A DNA stretch of 64,000 nucleotides, taken from positions 124,001 through 188,000 of the forward strand of contig NZ_JABFFR010000025.1 in NCBI RefSeq assembly GCF_013423485.1, written 5' to 3'. Positions 32,084 through 40,663 of the stretch are shown one piece after another. The first letter of the stretch is position 1, and the number at the start of each line of letters is the position of its first letter. The DNA comes from Azospirillum oleiclasticum (lineage in GTDB: Bacteria; Pseudomonadota; Alphaproteobacteria; Azospirillales; Azospirillaceae). The position numbers were made by a program, and so were the translations under genes. The notes under the pieces were generated by a model, which was not told the origin of the DNA, made no database searches, and worked only from the letters and a program-made list of their open reading frames with translations.

Positions 32084-33042
32084 CGTTCCGTCTTCTCGCC
32101 GCCGGGGTCGTCCTGGCGTCGGCGCTCGGCGCCGTGGCCGCATCCGCCGAGGAGTTTCCCTCCAAGCCGATCCGCTTCGTGACGCCCTACCCGCCGGGCG
32201 GGGCCACGTCGCTGCACGCGGCGATCATCACCACGGCCGCCGAGCCCTTCTTCGGCCAGCCGATGATCTCCATCATCCGGGCCGGCGGCGGCGGCGTGGT
32301 CGGCACAACCGAGGTGTCGAAGGCGGAGCCCGACGGCCACACCGTGCTGTTCGGCGACCCCACCATCATCAGCCTGCGCCCGCAGGTGGAGCAGCTTCCC
32401 TTCAAGGCCGACGACTTCATCCCGGTGGCGCGCATCAACTACGCCCCGGCGGTCTTCGTCGCCGGCAAGAACGCGCCCTTCTCCAACCTCAAGGAGATGA
32501 CCGACTACGCGAAGGCAAACCCGGACAAGCTGGTCTACAGCTCCGACAACGTGAACGGCCTGACCTACGTCGCCTTCGAGATGCTCAAGAAGGAGACGGG
32601 GACCAAGATGAAGGGCGTCGAGTTCGGCGGCGGCGGCCCGGCCATCACCCAGCTCCTGGGCGGCAACACCATGGCCTACGCCGGCCTGCCCACCGTGGTG
32701 GGCGAGCACATCACCTCCGGTGCCGTGAAGCCCATCTGCGTCGCCGACACCCAGCGCTGGGACGGTTTCAAGGACGTGCCGACCTGCACGGAGGCCGGCG
32801 CCCCGATCATCTGGCACTTCTGGCTGGGCGCGCTGGTGCCGAAAGGCACCCCGACGGACCGTGTGAAGCGCCTCTCCGACGGCTTCGGCGAGCTGGTGAA
32901 GGACAAGGGCTTCCTGACCCTGATCGGCCGCATCAACAGCCGCATCGACTTCCAGCCGCACGAGGAGTTCGCCAAGACGCTGGAGGCCGAACGCGCCGCG
33001 CTCAAGGCGCTCTACGTGTCCCTCGGCAAACTGCCGGGCTGA
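32080..33042 (+). CDS. Tripartite tricarboxylate transporter substrate-binding protein (TctC/Bug)
   Basis: 320-aa periplasmic Bug-family receptor. The signal peptide is VTFRLLAAGVVLASALGAV with cleavage near AASA-EE. The mature start FPSKPIRFVTPYPPGG is the family hallmark; the ligand-contact loop near GGGGVVGTTEVSKAEPDGHT is present. The GTG start overlaps tctA. In this cluster it may bind an acid related to the ring-degradation pathway. Confidence 0.92.
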   Translation: MTFRLLAAGVVLASALGAVAASAEEFPSKPIRFVTPYPPGGATSLHAAIITTAAEPFFGQPMISIIRAGGGGVVGTTEVSKAEPDGHTVLFGDPTIISLRPQVEQLPFKADDFIPVARINYAPAVFVAGKNAPFSNLKEMTDYAKANPDKLVYSSDNVNGLTYVAFEMLKKETGTKMKGVEFGGGGPAITQLLGGNTMAYAGLPTVVGEHITSGAVKPICVADTQRWDGFKDVPTCTEAGAPIIWHFWLGALVPKGTPTDRVKRLSDGFGELVKDKGFLTLIGRINSRIDFQPHEEFAKTLEAERAALKALYVSLGKLPG

Positions 33043-33051
33043 CGCCGCGAC

Positions 33052-33074
33052 GGGGGCCGCCGACCGCGGCCCCC
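33052..33074 (+). terminator. GC hairpin between tctC and the amidohydrolase
   Basis: A perfect 9-bp stem (GGGGGCCGC/GCGGCCCCC, 5-nt loop) starts 9 bp after the tctC stop and ends 31 bp before the next GTG start. There is no T run, so partial termination or mRNA 3'-end protection is more likely than full termination. Confidence 0.4.
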
Positions 33075-33105
33075 GCCACCCTGTGAAACGCACGAGGACA
33101 ACACC

Positions 33106-34608
33106 GTGGCTTGGACGTTGACGGGGGCGATCGCGCTCCTGGGGCCGGAGGCGCGCGCGAGCGACGGGCCGGTGGACATCGTGATCGAGGGCGGGCGCAT
33201 CGCCGCCATCCGCCCGGCCGGCAGCGCGGAGCCGGTCGGCACCGTCATCGACGGGCGGAAGCGTTTGGTGGCGGCCGGGCTGGTCAACGGCCATCACCAT
33301 TCGCACGAGCACTATCACAAGGGCCGCTACGACCGGGTGCCTCTCGAACTGTGGATGAACAACGTCCGCCCGCTCGATCCCATCCCGGTGACGGCGCGGC
33401 AGGTCTATCTGCGCACGCTGGTGGGGGCCATCGAGGCTCTGCGATCGGGCGCCACGACCATCGTGGACGACCTGAACGTCAGCCCGGTGCTGCACCGCGA
33501 CCACGTGGAGGCCGCCTTCCAGGCGTACCGCGACGCCGGCATCCGGGCGCTGGTCGGCATCACCCTGTTCGACAAGCCCTTCTTCCGCGCCATGCCCTTC
33601 GTGGAGGAGGAGTTCGAGCCGGAGCTGCTGGCCGAGCTGGACGGCAAGCCGCGCACCCCGGTGGCGGAGGTCAAGGACTTCGCCCGCGAGTTGGCGCGCG
33701 ATTTCCACCCGGCGCGGAGCCGCGTCGGCTACATCGTGGCGCCGTCGGCCCCGCAACGCTGCACCGACGATTTCCTGCTGGAGATGCGGGCCTTCGCCGA
33801 CGAGTTCGACCTGCCGCTGATGACCCATGTGCAGGAGACGCGGCTCCAGGCGGTCAGCGGCCCGCTCTTCTACGGCTGCACGATGCTGGAGCATCTGGAC
33901 AAGCTGGGCATCCTGAAGCCCAAGACGACGGTGATCCACGCGGTGTGGGTGACCCCGCACGAGATCGAGCGGCTGGCCGCCAGCGGCGCCACCGTCCAGC
34001 ACAACCCCAACAGCAACCTGAAGCTGGGATCGGGTCTGGCGCCGCTGCGGGCATTGCTCGAGGGCGGGGTCAACGTCAGCCTGGGCACCGACGGCTGCGG
34101 TTCGATCGAGACCGTGCACATGCTGAAGACGGTGTCGTCGACAGCGCTGGTCCACAAGCTGCGCGGTGACGACTACGAGCGCTGGATCGGTGCCGAGGAG
34201 GCGTGGCGCGCCGGGACCATGGGCGGGGCTACGGCGCTGGGCTTCGGCGACAGCCTGGGCGCGGTGGAGGAGGGCAGGATCGCCGACCTCACCGTATGGC
34301 GCCTCGACCGCATCCCCTTCACCCCGCTCAACGACCCGCTGCGCCAGCTCGTCTACAACGAGACGGGGGCCGGGCTCGACACCGTGTTCGTGGACGGCGA
34401 GCCGGTGATGCGCGACGGCCGCCTGACCCGCATCGACGAGGAGGCCCTGCTGGCCGAGATCGCCGAGGAGCATGCCGCGCTCGCACCCCTGATCGCGCGG
34501 TCGGAGGTCCAGGTCGGCCGGCTGTCCGCCGCCTACGGCCGCATCTGGGAACGCTGCCGCGCGCTGGATCTCGATCCGGCCACCTACCCGGCCAAGCTGG
34601 CGTTCTGA
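33106..34608 (+). CDS. Amidohydrolase family protein (COG0402)
   Basis: 500-aa metal-dependent hydrolase or deaminase. His63 and His65 lie in NGHHHSHEHY; HVQET supplies the barrel His and Glu, IHAVW the next His, and LGTDGCGS the Asp. It is related to the amidohydrolase at 23566-25071 (shared HNPxSNLxLGSGLA segment) but not a close duplicate. The start is GTG at 33106. Co-transcribed with the TTT transporter behind the GntR operator, so probably acts on the imported compound or a downstream amide. The substrate cannot be stated. Confidence 0.85.
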   Translation: MAWTLTGAIALLGPEARASDGPVDIVIEGGRIAAIRPAGSAEPVGTVIDGRKRLVAAGLVNGHHHSHEHYHKGRYDRVPLELWMNNVRPLDPIPVTARQVYLRTLVGAIEALRSGATTIVDDLNVSPVLHRDHVEAAFQAYRDAGIRALVGITLFDKPFFRAMPFVEEEFEPELLAELDGKPRTPVAEVKDFARELARDFHPARSRVGYIVAPSAPQRCTDDFLLEMRAFADEFDLPLMTHVQETRLQAVSGPLFYGCTMLEHLDKLGILKPKTTVIHAVWVTPHEIERLAASGATVQHNPNSNLKLGSGLAPLRALLEGGVNVSLGTDGCGSIETVHMLKTVSSTALVHKLRGDDYERWIGAEEAWRAGTMGGATALGFGDSLGAVEEGRIADLTVWRLDRIPFTPLNDPLRQLVYNETGAGLDTVFVDGEPVMRDGRLTRIDEEALLAEIAEEHAALAPLIARSEVQVGRLSAAYGRIWERCRALDLDPATYPAKLAF

Positions 34609-34627
34609 GGGTTCAGCCGGCGGCTCC

Positions 34628-35476
34628 CTACCGGCCGCTGGCCGCGCCCGCTCCCGAAATGAGGCGGGCGAGGGCGGCTGCGGCCCCGGTCCCCGGTATC
34701 CCCAGATCGCGCACGCTGCTCATGTGGTCGGTGCCCTCTACGATTCCGGCCCGGACGGGCACGCCCTGGGCGGCGAGGTGGTCGCCGAACCGGGCGGCCT
34801 GCTCGTGGAAGGGCGGCGTTTCCCGCTCGCCGACCAGGATCTCGCAGGCGACGGAGGGGGCGAAGCGGTGGGTCAGCGGGGTGAAGTCGCGGATCTCCTC
34901 GTCGGTCAGACCGACCTCCGCCTGCAGGAAGGAGTGGCGGAGCGGCGCCAGATCATAGAGGCCGCCCAGCAGCAGCGCCCCCCGGATGCCGTAGGGCGAT
35001 GCCGCGCCCGGCCCGTCGAACAGCCAGCAGGCGAGATGCGCGCCGGCCGAATGGCCGCTCACCGTGATGGCGGCGGGATCGCCGCCATGCGACGCGATGT
35101 TCCCGACGGTCCAGGCCGCCGCCTGCCGGACCTGACGGACCAGCGTGTCCATGCGGACGTGCGGCATCAGGTCGTAATTGACGATGGCGGCGATGGCGCC
35201 CGCCGCCGTCACACTGTCGGCGATGTAGGAGTAGTCGTCCTTGGTGAAGGCGCGCCAGTAGCCGCCGTGCAGGAAGATGTGCACCGGCAGCGGCCCCGCC
35301 CGGTCGTCGGGGAAGAACAGATCCAGCGTCTCGCCGTCACCGCCGCCGTAGGCCACCGTCTCGAAACGCAGTCGGTCGCGCGTCGCGGCACTCCGCGACC
35401 GGAAGCCGGCGACCTGCTCGTCGAAGTCGGGAACATGGTCGCGGATGCGGTAGAGATCCTTGCTGTCCTGGGTCAT
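34628..35476 (-). CDS. Alpha/beta hydrolase, kynurenine-formamidase-like
   Basis: 282-aa serine hydrolase. The oxyanion motif HGGYW is at 70-74 and the nucleophile is Ser143 in GHSAGAH; a C-terminal His follows in EGTDHMSS. HGGxW with GxSAG is typical of the arylformamidase/esterase group. The start MTQDSKDLYRIR at 35476 is preferred over a longer frame. It is convergent with the amidohydrolase (19 bp between stops) and is probably the last gene of the operon from 42024, with a 108-bp gap after the BKACE gene. It could hydrolyse an ester, formamide or thioester product of that pathway. Confidence 0.82.
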   Translation of the reverse strand: MTQDSKDLYRIRDHVPDFDEQVAGFRSRSAATRDRLRFETVAYGGGDGETLDLFFPDDRAGPLPVHIFLHGGYWRAFTKDDYSYIADSVTAAGAIAAIVNYDLMPHVRMDTLVRQVRQAAAWTVGNIASHGGDPAAITVSGHSAGAHLACWLFDGPGAASPYGIRGALLLGGLYDLAPLRHSFLQAEVGLTDEEIRDFTPLTHRFAPSVACEILVGERETPPFHEQAARFGDHLAAQGVPVRAGIVEGTDHMSSVRDLGIPGTGAAAALARLISGAGAASGR

Positions 35477-35584
35477 CGTTCGGCCGGCCTCGTCGGATTG
35501 GTTGGCGGAGCGGACGATACCCGCAGCGCCGCCCATCCGCCATCACGCATGCTCACCAACGCCCGGTCACCGGCAACCGCCGCG

Positions 35585-36397
35585 TCAAGGCCGAAGCAGC
35601 GCCCGCGCGGCGGCCGGATCGGCCGGCGTCCGGCCCAGCAGCGGCAGCACCGCGGCGGCTTGCGCCACCAGGGCGGCGGTGTCGGGCGCTGTCGTCCCGT
35701 CGGCAAGCCACAGGTTGTTCTCGAACCCGACCCGCACATGCCCGCCAAGCGCCGCCGCCGTGGCGGCGCAGGCCCCCTCCCGCGCACCGAACGCGCACAG
35801 CATCCATGGGAAACGGCCGCCATAAGCGGCGAGGAAGGGCAGCAGGTCGCGCGGGTCGGAGGTCTGGCCCGCCGTGTAGCGGCCGAGCACGAACAGCACG
35901 CTGCATCCCGTGTCGGGGATGACGCCGCGACGCACCAGCGTTTCGAAGCGAGCGACGTCGGCGGTGTCGTAGAGGATGTGCTGGACCAGCACGCCGGCCG
36001 CGGCGTGGGCGGCGTAGAAGCGGGCCGCATCCGCTTCGGCCGCCGCACCCGGCACCAATTCCCGCAGGGCCACGGAGAACGCCTCCGGCCGCAGCTCGTC
36101 CATGGCGGCCATCTGCGCCTCGGGCGCGTAGAGGCCGACCGCCTCCGTGGTGGGCTGAATCAGCAGGTCGGCCCCGGCCTCCCGCCGCACCGCGGTGATG
36201 GCGGCGCGGTAGGCGTCGGGGTCGAGGCTGTGGCGACCGTCGGCGTCGCGCACATGCAGGTGCAGCATGGTGGCCCCGGCCTCCCGGCAGCGCGCCGCCT
36301 CCCGCGCGATCTCGTCGGCGGTGAGGGGCAGGGCGGGGTGGTCGGCCTTGCCGCGGCGGGCGCCGTTGGGGGCGGCGGCGATGACGATCGGGGTCAT
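35585..36397 (-). CDS. BKACE, beta-keto acid cleavage enzyme (DUF849)
   Basis: 270-aa TIM-barrel enzyme that condenses a beta-keto acid with acetyl-CoA, releasing acetoacetate and a new CoA ester. Family motifs are present: VIAAAPNGARRGKADHPALP, the zinc ligands in MLHLHVRDADGRH, then IQPTTEAVG and the RVGFENNLWLADG segment. The start overlaps the dehydrogenase stop (ATGA). A hydroxyacyl/carnitine-type dehydrogenase making the beta-keto acid just before it fits the two-step logic of carnitine catabolism, but other beta-hydroxy acids are possible. Confidence 0.88.
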   Translation of the reverse strand: MTPIVIAAAPNGARRGKADHPALPLTADEIAREAARCREAGATMLHLHVRDADGRHSLDPDAYRAAITAVRREAGADLLIQPTTEAVGLYAPEAQMAAMDELRPEAFSVALRELVPGAAAEADAARFYAAHAAAGVLVQHILYDTADVARFETLVRRGVIPDTGCSVLFVLGRYTAGQTSDPRDLLPFLAAYGGRFPWMLCAFGAREGACAATAAALGGHVRVGFENNLWLADGTTAPDTAALVAQAAAVLPLLGRTPADPAAARALLRP

Positions 36398-37335
36398 GCC
36401 GCACCTCCCGCCGGGCCGCGGCCGAGCAGGCGCAGCAGCCCCATCAGCGCCGCGTCGCGCTCCGCCTCCAGCTCGGCGATGGAGCGGCCGGCGGCTTCCT
36501 CCGCCACACCGGCGACGATGCGCTCGCGCACCTCGGGTCCCAGGGAGGGATTGCCGAGCGCCGCCCAGCGGCGTTCCTGGCTGGGGCCGAGATGCTCCAG
36601 GTAATGGGCGATGCCACCCTCGCCGCCGCCCAGGTGATAGGTCATGTGCGGCCCCATCAGCGCCCAGCGCAGGCCGGGGCCGTGGCTGATGGCGGCGTCG
36701 ATGTCGGCGACGCTGGCCACCCCCTGCTCCACCAGATGCACGGCCTCCCGGTAGAGGGCGGAGCTCAGGCGGTTGGCGATGTGGCCCGGCATCTCCCGCG
36801 ACAGCACCACGGGCCGCCGGCCCAGCGATTTGTAGAAGGCCACCGCCGAAGCGACCGCCGCCGCGTCGCCGCCGACGATCTCCACCAGCGGCAGGAGGTG
36901 CGGCGGGTTGAACGGGTGCGCCACGATGTGCCGGCCGGCATGGGTGCAGTCGGCGACGATGGCGCTGCGGACCAGCGCGGACGTGCTGCTGGCGATCACC
37001 ACCTCGGGCTGCACCAGCCCGTCGATCTCCGCCAGCAGGCGGCGCTTCAGCCCCTCGTTCTCCGGCGCGTTCTCCTGCACGAACGTCGCGCCAATCAGCG
37101 CATCGGCCATCGCCGTGTGGAAGGACAGCCGCCCCTCCCCCCGGCAACCCAGGGCGCGGAGCTGCTCCAGCGCGCGGTCCACGAAGCGGCGCAGCCGCTC
37201 CTCCGCACCCGGCGCCGGGTCGGTGGCGGCCACGTCCAAACCGTGGGCCAGGAACAGGGCGGCCCAACTCGCCCCCACGGTGCCGCAACCGACCACGGCG
37301 ATCCGCCGCCGCGTATCCTCGATGCCGTCCGTCAC
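36394..37335 (-). CDS. 3-hydroxyacyl-CoA/L-carnitine dehydrogenase-like protein
   Basis: 313-aa NAD-dependent dehydrogenase. The Rossmann motif is VVGCGTVGASWAALFLAHG near 15-33; the catalytic region contains ASSTSAL and HPFNPPHLLPLVEIVGG. The C-terminal domain (WALMGPHMTYHLGGGEGGI) resembles L-carnitine dehydrogenase more than fatty-acid enzymes. It starts with GTG overlapping the TRAP gene (GTGA) and ends overlapping the BKACE gene (ATGA). Confidence 0.85.
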   Translation of the reverse strand: MTDGIEDTRRRIAVVGCGTVGASWAALFLAHGLDVAATDPAPGAEERLRRFVDRALEQLRALGCRGEGRLSFHTAMADALIGATFVQENAPENEGLKRRLLAEIDGLVQPEVVIASSTSALVRSAIVADCTHAGRHIVAHPFNPPHLLPLVEIVGGDAAAVASAVAFYKSLGRRPVVLSREMPGHIANRLSSALYREAVHLVEQGVASVADIDAAISHGPGLRWALMGPHMTYHLGGGEGGIAHYLEHLGPSQERRWAALGNPSLGPEVRERIVAGVAEEAAGRSIAELEAERDAALMGLLRLLGRGPAGGAA

Positions 37336-39224
37336 GCCCGCGCCTCGCTCGTCACCAGGGTCTCCGTCAGGGCTGCGCCGATCCGGTGCCGGCGCAGGGT
37401 GTATAGGGCGATCAGCCCCGCCGTCGACACCACCAGCCCGTACCAGGTCGGCAACGCCGCCAGCAGCGCGATGGCCAGCAGGACCGCCCCCGTCAACAGC
37501 CGCGAGTGGAAGTAGCGCACCCCGGCGAACAGGTTGGCGAAGGCCAGCGTGAACACCGTACCGGACACGCAGGCCTCCAGGAAGCCGATCGCCCCGCCCT
37601 CCGCCAGCATGCCGGGATAGGCGATGAACATGAAGGGGATGACGTAGGTGACAGCACCCAGCTTGCACGCCTCCCGCGCCACCGCGACCCATCCCGTCTG
37701 GGCGATGCCCGCCGCCACGAACACCGCGATGCAGACCGGCGGGGTGATGGTGGAGATGGTGGCGTAGTAGAAGACGAACATGTGCGCCACCAGCGGCGGC
37801 ACCCCCGCCTTGGTCAACGCCGGGGCCAGCACCGCGGCGACCAGCACATAGGCGGCGGTCGTCGGGATGCCCATGCCGAGCACGAGGCACACCACCGCCG
37901 TCACCACCGCGATGGCGAAGATCGAATTCTGCGTGATCCCGATGATCACCGACGACAGCGCCACCCCCAACCCGGTCAGGTTGACCATGGCGACGAGGAT
38001 CTGCGCGCCGGCGAGCAGCACGCCGATCATCACCAGCGCCTTGCCGGCATCCTCCAGCGCGCCGACCAGCGTGGTCAGCACCGTGCGGAGGTCGGAGCCG
38101 GAGCGGATGTTGAGCCCCACATAGGGCACCAGCATCGCCATCACCCCGAAGAAGGCCGCGGTCTGCACCGACCGGCCGGTGAGGATGCCGTAGAACAGCC
38201 CGCCGAAAGCGGCCAGGATCGGGGCGATGCGGCGCGCCGTCAGGATGTCCGACCAGGGCGGCATCTCCGACTCCGGGACCACCCGGAGCCCGCGCTCCCG
38301 TGCGATCAGGTGCACGGTGGCGAAGGCGCCGAGGTAGAACAGGAAGGCGGGCAGGGCCGCCGCCATGGCGATGTCGAAGTAGGAACGCCCGATGATCTCC
38401 GCCATCACGAAGGCCGCGGCCCCCATCACCGGCGGCGCGATCTGCCCGCCGGTGGAGGCCACCGCCTCGATCCCGCCGGCGAGCGGGGCCGGGTAGCCCA
38501 GGCGCTTCATCAGCGGGATGGTGAAGTTGCCGGTGGTCGCCACGTTGGCGACCGCGCTGCCGCTGATCATGCCGAACAGGCCCGACGCGACCGTCGCCAC
38601 CTTGGCCGCCCCGCCGGGGCTGCGGCCGCTGACGCGCACCGCCAGATCCATGAAGGTCTGACCGCCGCCGGTGAACAGCAGCGCGCTGCCGAACAGGATG
38701 AAGGCGCCGATGGTGGTCGCCGCCACCCCCACCAGCAGGCCCCAGATGCCGAGATCGCCGAGCAGCAGCGTCTCGGTGACGAACTCCATGTCGAAACCGC
38801 GGTGACCCAGCTTGCCCGGCAGCAGGTGGCCGAGCAGCGCGTAGGCGATGCCGAGGAGAACGATGGTCGGGAAGACGCCGCCGATGGCCCGGCGCGACAC
38901 CTCCAGGATCGCCAGCACCAGCCCGGCCGTCAGCGCGATGTCGAGCGTGCCGGCGGTGGGCAGGCTGCCCATGATCGTCTCGTATTCGACGATCACATAG
39001 CCGCAGCCGGCGAAGGTCACGGCGGCGAGCACGATGTCGACCGCGATGCCGGCCCCGCTCCAGCGGGTGCCGCGACCGAGCGGGAACATCAGCAGCCCCA
39101 GCCCGACCACGATGGCGACGAAGATGGCGCGCTGGATCAGCCCCTCGAAGGTGCCGAAGGCGGCGGTGTAGAGGATGAAGCCGCCGAGCAGGACGGCCAC
39201 GACCTTGGTCAGGGTGTCGCGCAC
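37332..39224 (-). CDS. TRAP transporter permease, fused 4TM/12TM (DctQM)
   Basis: 630-aa polytopic membrane protein with about 17 predicted helices, joining small and large TRAP subunits, as is usual with TAXI receptors. Characteristic segments are GGIEAVASTGGQIAPPVMGA, MISGSAVANVATTGNFTIPL and MGIPTTAAYVLVAAVLAPAL. It starts with GTG at 39224, 54 bp after the TAXI protein. It drives ion-coupled uptake of an organic acid. Confidence 0.93.
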   Translation of the reverse strand: MRDTLTKVVAVLLGGFILYTAAFGTFEGLIQRAIFVAIVVGLGLLMFPLGRGTRWSGAGIAVDIVLAAVTFAGCGYVIVEYETIMGSLPTAGTLDIALTAGLVLAILEVSRRAIGGVFPTIVLLGIAYALLGHLLPGKLGHRGFDMEFVTETLLLGDLGIWGLLVGVAATTIGAFILFGSALLFTGGGQTFMDLAVRVSGRSPGGAAKVATVASGLFGMISGSAVANVATTGNFTIPLMKRLGYPAPLAGGIEAVASTGGQIAPPVMGAAAFVMAEIIGRSYFDIAMAAALPAFLFYLGAFATVHLIARERGLRVVPESEMPPWSDILTARRIAPILAAFGGLFYGILTGRSVQTAAFFGVMAMLVPYVGLNIRSGSDLRTVLTTLVGALEDAGKALVMIGVLLAGAQILVAMVNLTGLGVALSSVIIGITQNSIFAIAVVTAVVCLVLGMGIPTTAAYVLVAAVLAPALTKAGVPPLVAHMFVFYYATISTITPPVCIAVFVAAGIAQTGWVAVAREACKLGAVTYVIPFMFIAYPGMLAEGGAIGFLEACVSGTVFTLAFANLFAGVRYFHSRLLTGAVLLAIALLAALPTWYGLVVSTAGLIALYTLRRHRIGAALTETLVTSEARA

Positions 39225-39278
39225 GGCGGCGGCTCCCGGTCAGGAATTGGGATCAGGACTTGTGATCGTGACTCGGGT

Positions 39279-40250
39279 TCAGGACTTGGGCTGGAGCTTC
39301 TCGGGAATGGTCACGCCGCGTTCCTTCAGGTAGCGGGCGACGCCCGGGTGCAGCGGCACCGTGCCGTTCTCGATCGTCAGCTTGATCAGGTCGGCGCCCT
39401 TCATTTCGCTGAGCGCCGCCGCCTGCACGGTGGTGTCCTCGAACGCCGCCTTGGCGATCTTGTAGGCGAGGTCGTCGGACAGGCCGGGGCGCGCGTGCAC
39501 CGCCAGACCGAAGCTCCAGGTGGTGTAGGCCGGCACGCCGTCGGCCGCACCCGCGGGCACGTTGACGACCGACAGGTCGGGGAAGGTCGTGGCGATGGTC
39601 TTCTGCTGCTCCGGGGTCAGCGACAGCACGCGCACCGGCGTCATCGTGGCGATGTCGAGGGTGGAGCCGTCCAGCCGGTTGCCGGCGCCCGACTTCACGT
39701 AGCCGATGGCACGGTTGTCCTTCACCGCATCGACGATGTCGGTGGTGGAGCCGCGCACATAATCCGGCGCGATGCCCAGCGCCTTGAACACGGATTCCGC
39801 CGTCTTCTCGGTGGCGGAGCCCTTCAGGCCGGGGTTGAAGCGCTTGCCGGCCAGCCCGGCGATGTCCGTGACGCCGCTGTCGGCCCGCACGATCACGTTC
39901 TGCGGCGCCGGGGCGTAGACCCACAGCAGGACGTTCTCGACCTTGCGGTCCTTGAAGTCCCCCTCACCGGCGTAGGCGTGGAAACCGACGTTGGTGGTGA
40001 CAAGGCCGAAATCGATCTGGTTGCGCGCGATGCGGCGCAGGTTGTCCACGGTGGCGCCGGTCTCCACGACCGCGCTGTCGACGCCCGGCACCTTCTCGTT
40101 GATGAGCTGCGAGACGGCAACGAAATAGCCGTACTGGCTGGACGAGGCCGAGGTGGCGCCGATCAGCAGCTTGGTCTGGGCGTTCGCCGGGGCGGCGATG
40201 CCGAGAGCCGCGGCGACGGCCAGGGCCGCGAGGGTCGGGGTGCGCATCAT
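39279..40250 (-). CDS. TAXI family TRAP transporter solute-binding protein
   Basis: 323-aa periplasmic receptor. The signal peptide MMRTPTLAALAVAAALGIA is cleaved near ANAQ. The TAXI signature follows at once (LLIGATSASSSQYGYFVAVS), with GATVDNLRRIARNQIDFGLV later. Start 40250 (ATGATG) follows AGGAAA and overlaps the stop of the AtuA-C-like gene. Ligands of TAXI proteins are mostly unknown acids. Confidence 0.9.
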   Translation of the reverse strand: MMRTPTLAALAVAAALGIAAPANAQTKLLIGATSASSSQYGYFVAVSQLINEKVPGVDSAVVETGATVDNLRRIARNQIDFGLVTTNVGFHAYAGEGDFKDRKVENVLLWVYAPAPQNVIVRADSGVTDIAGLAGKRFNPGLKGSATEKTAESVFKALGIAPDYVRGSTTDIVDAVKDNRAIGYVKSGAGNRLDGSTLDIATMTPVRVLSLTPEQQKTIATTFPDLSVVNVPAGAADGVPAYTTWSFGLAVHARPGLSDDLAYKIAKAAFEDTTVQAAALSEMKGADLIKLTIENGTVPLHPGVARYLKERGVTIPEKLQPKS

Positions 40251-40663
40251 GGGGTTTCCTCCTGTTTGTCTTGCTGTTTGGCTTGCGGGTCGTTGCCCAC
40301 GGTTTCGAGCAGGTGGCGCGGCACGCGCACCGGCATCGACAGGACCAGGAAGGACAGGGTCTTCCCGTGTCCGTCCAGATTGAGGGCGAGGTTCACGCCC
40401 CCCTCCAGCACGTCGTCGATGACGAGGTTCAGCGCGTGCAGACGCGGCAGCTCGTACCGGACCACCGGGCCGGGGCCGCGATGGGCGAACAGCGCCCGCA
40501 CCCGCTCCGCCGTCACCTGATCCCGGATCAGCGGGAAGTGGGCGGGGCGATGGGCGATGACGCTGACGTTCAGGCGGTCGCCCTTGTCGCCGGTGCGGCC
40601 GTGGGCGATACGGTGCAGCGGCACCTCGACGGTGTCGTCCATGGCGTTCGTCATGTCGGTCAT
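40247..40663 (-). CDS. AtuA-like C-terminal ferredoxin-fold domain protein
   Basis: 138-aa protein equal to the C-terminal domain of long AtuA proteins, encoded separately here. It contains PLHRIAHGRTGDKGDRLNVSV, the family's hallmark, and VVRYELPRLHALNLVIDDVL. The tail after about 115 is Gln/Glu-rich (NDPQAKQQDKQEE). It overlaps both the AtuA-like gene upstream and the TAXI gene downstream by 4 nt. Probably forms a complex with the 454-aa AtuA-like protein. Confidence 0.85.
   Translation of the reverse strand: MTDMTNAMDDTVEVPLHRIAHGRTGDKGDRLNVSVIAHRPAHFPLIRDQVTAERVRALFAHRGPGPVVRYELPRLHALNLVIDDVLEGGVNLALNLDGHGKTLSFLVLSMPVRVPRHLLETVGNDPQAKQQDKQEETP

Noticed and set aside
37506..40520. Very long plus-strand open frame (about 1000 codons) opposite the TRAP transporter and TAXI genes
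   Set aside because: Its translation is His/Arg/Asp/Gly-rich low-complexity sequence typical of the antisense of GC-rich genes; the minus-strand frames have clear family motifs.
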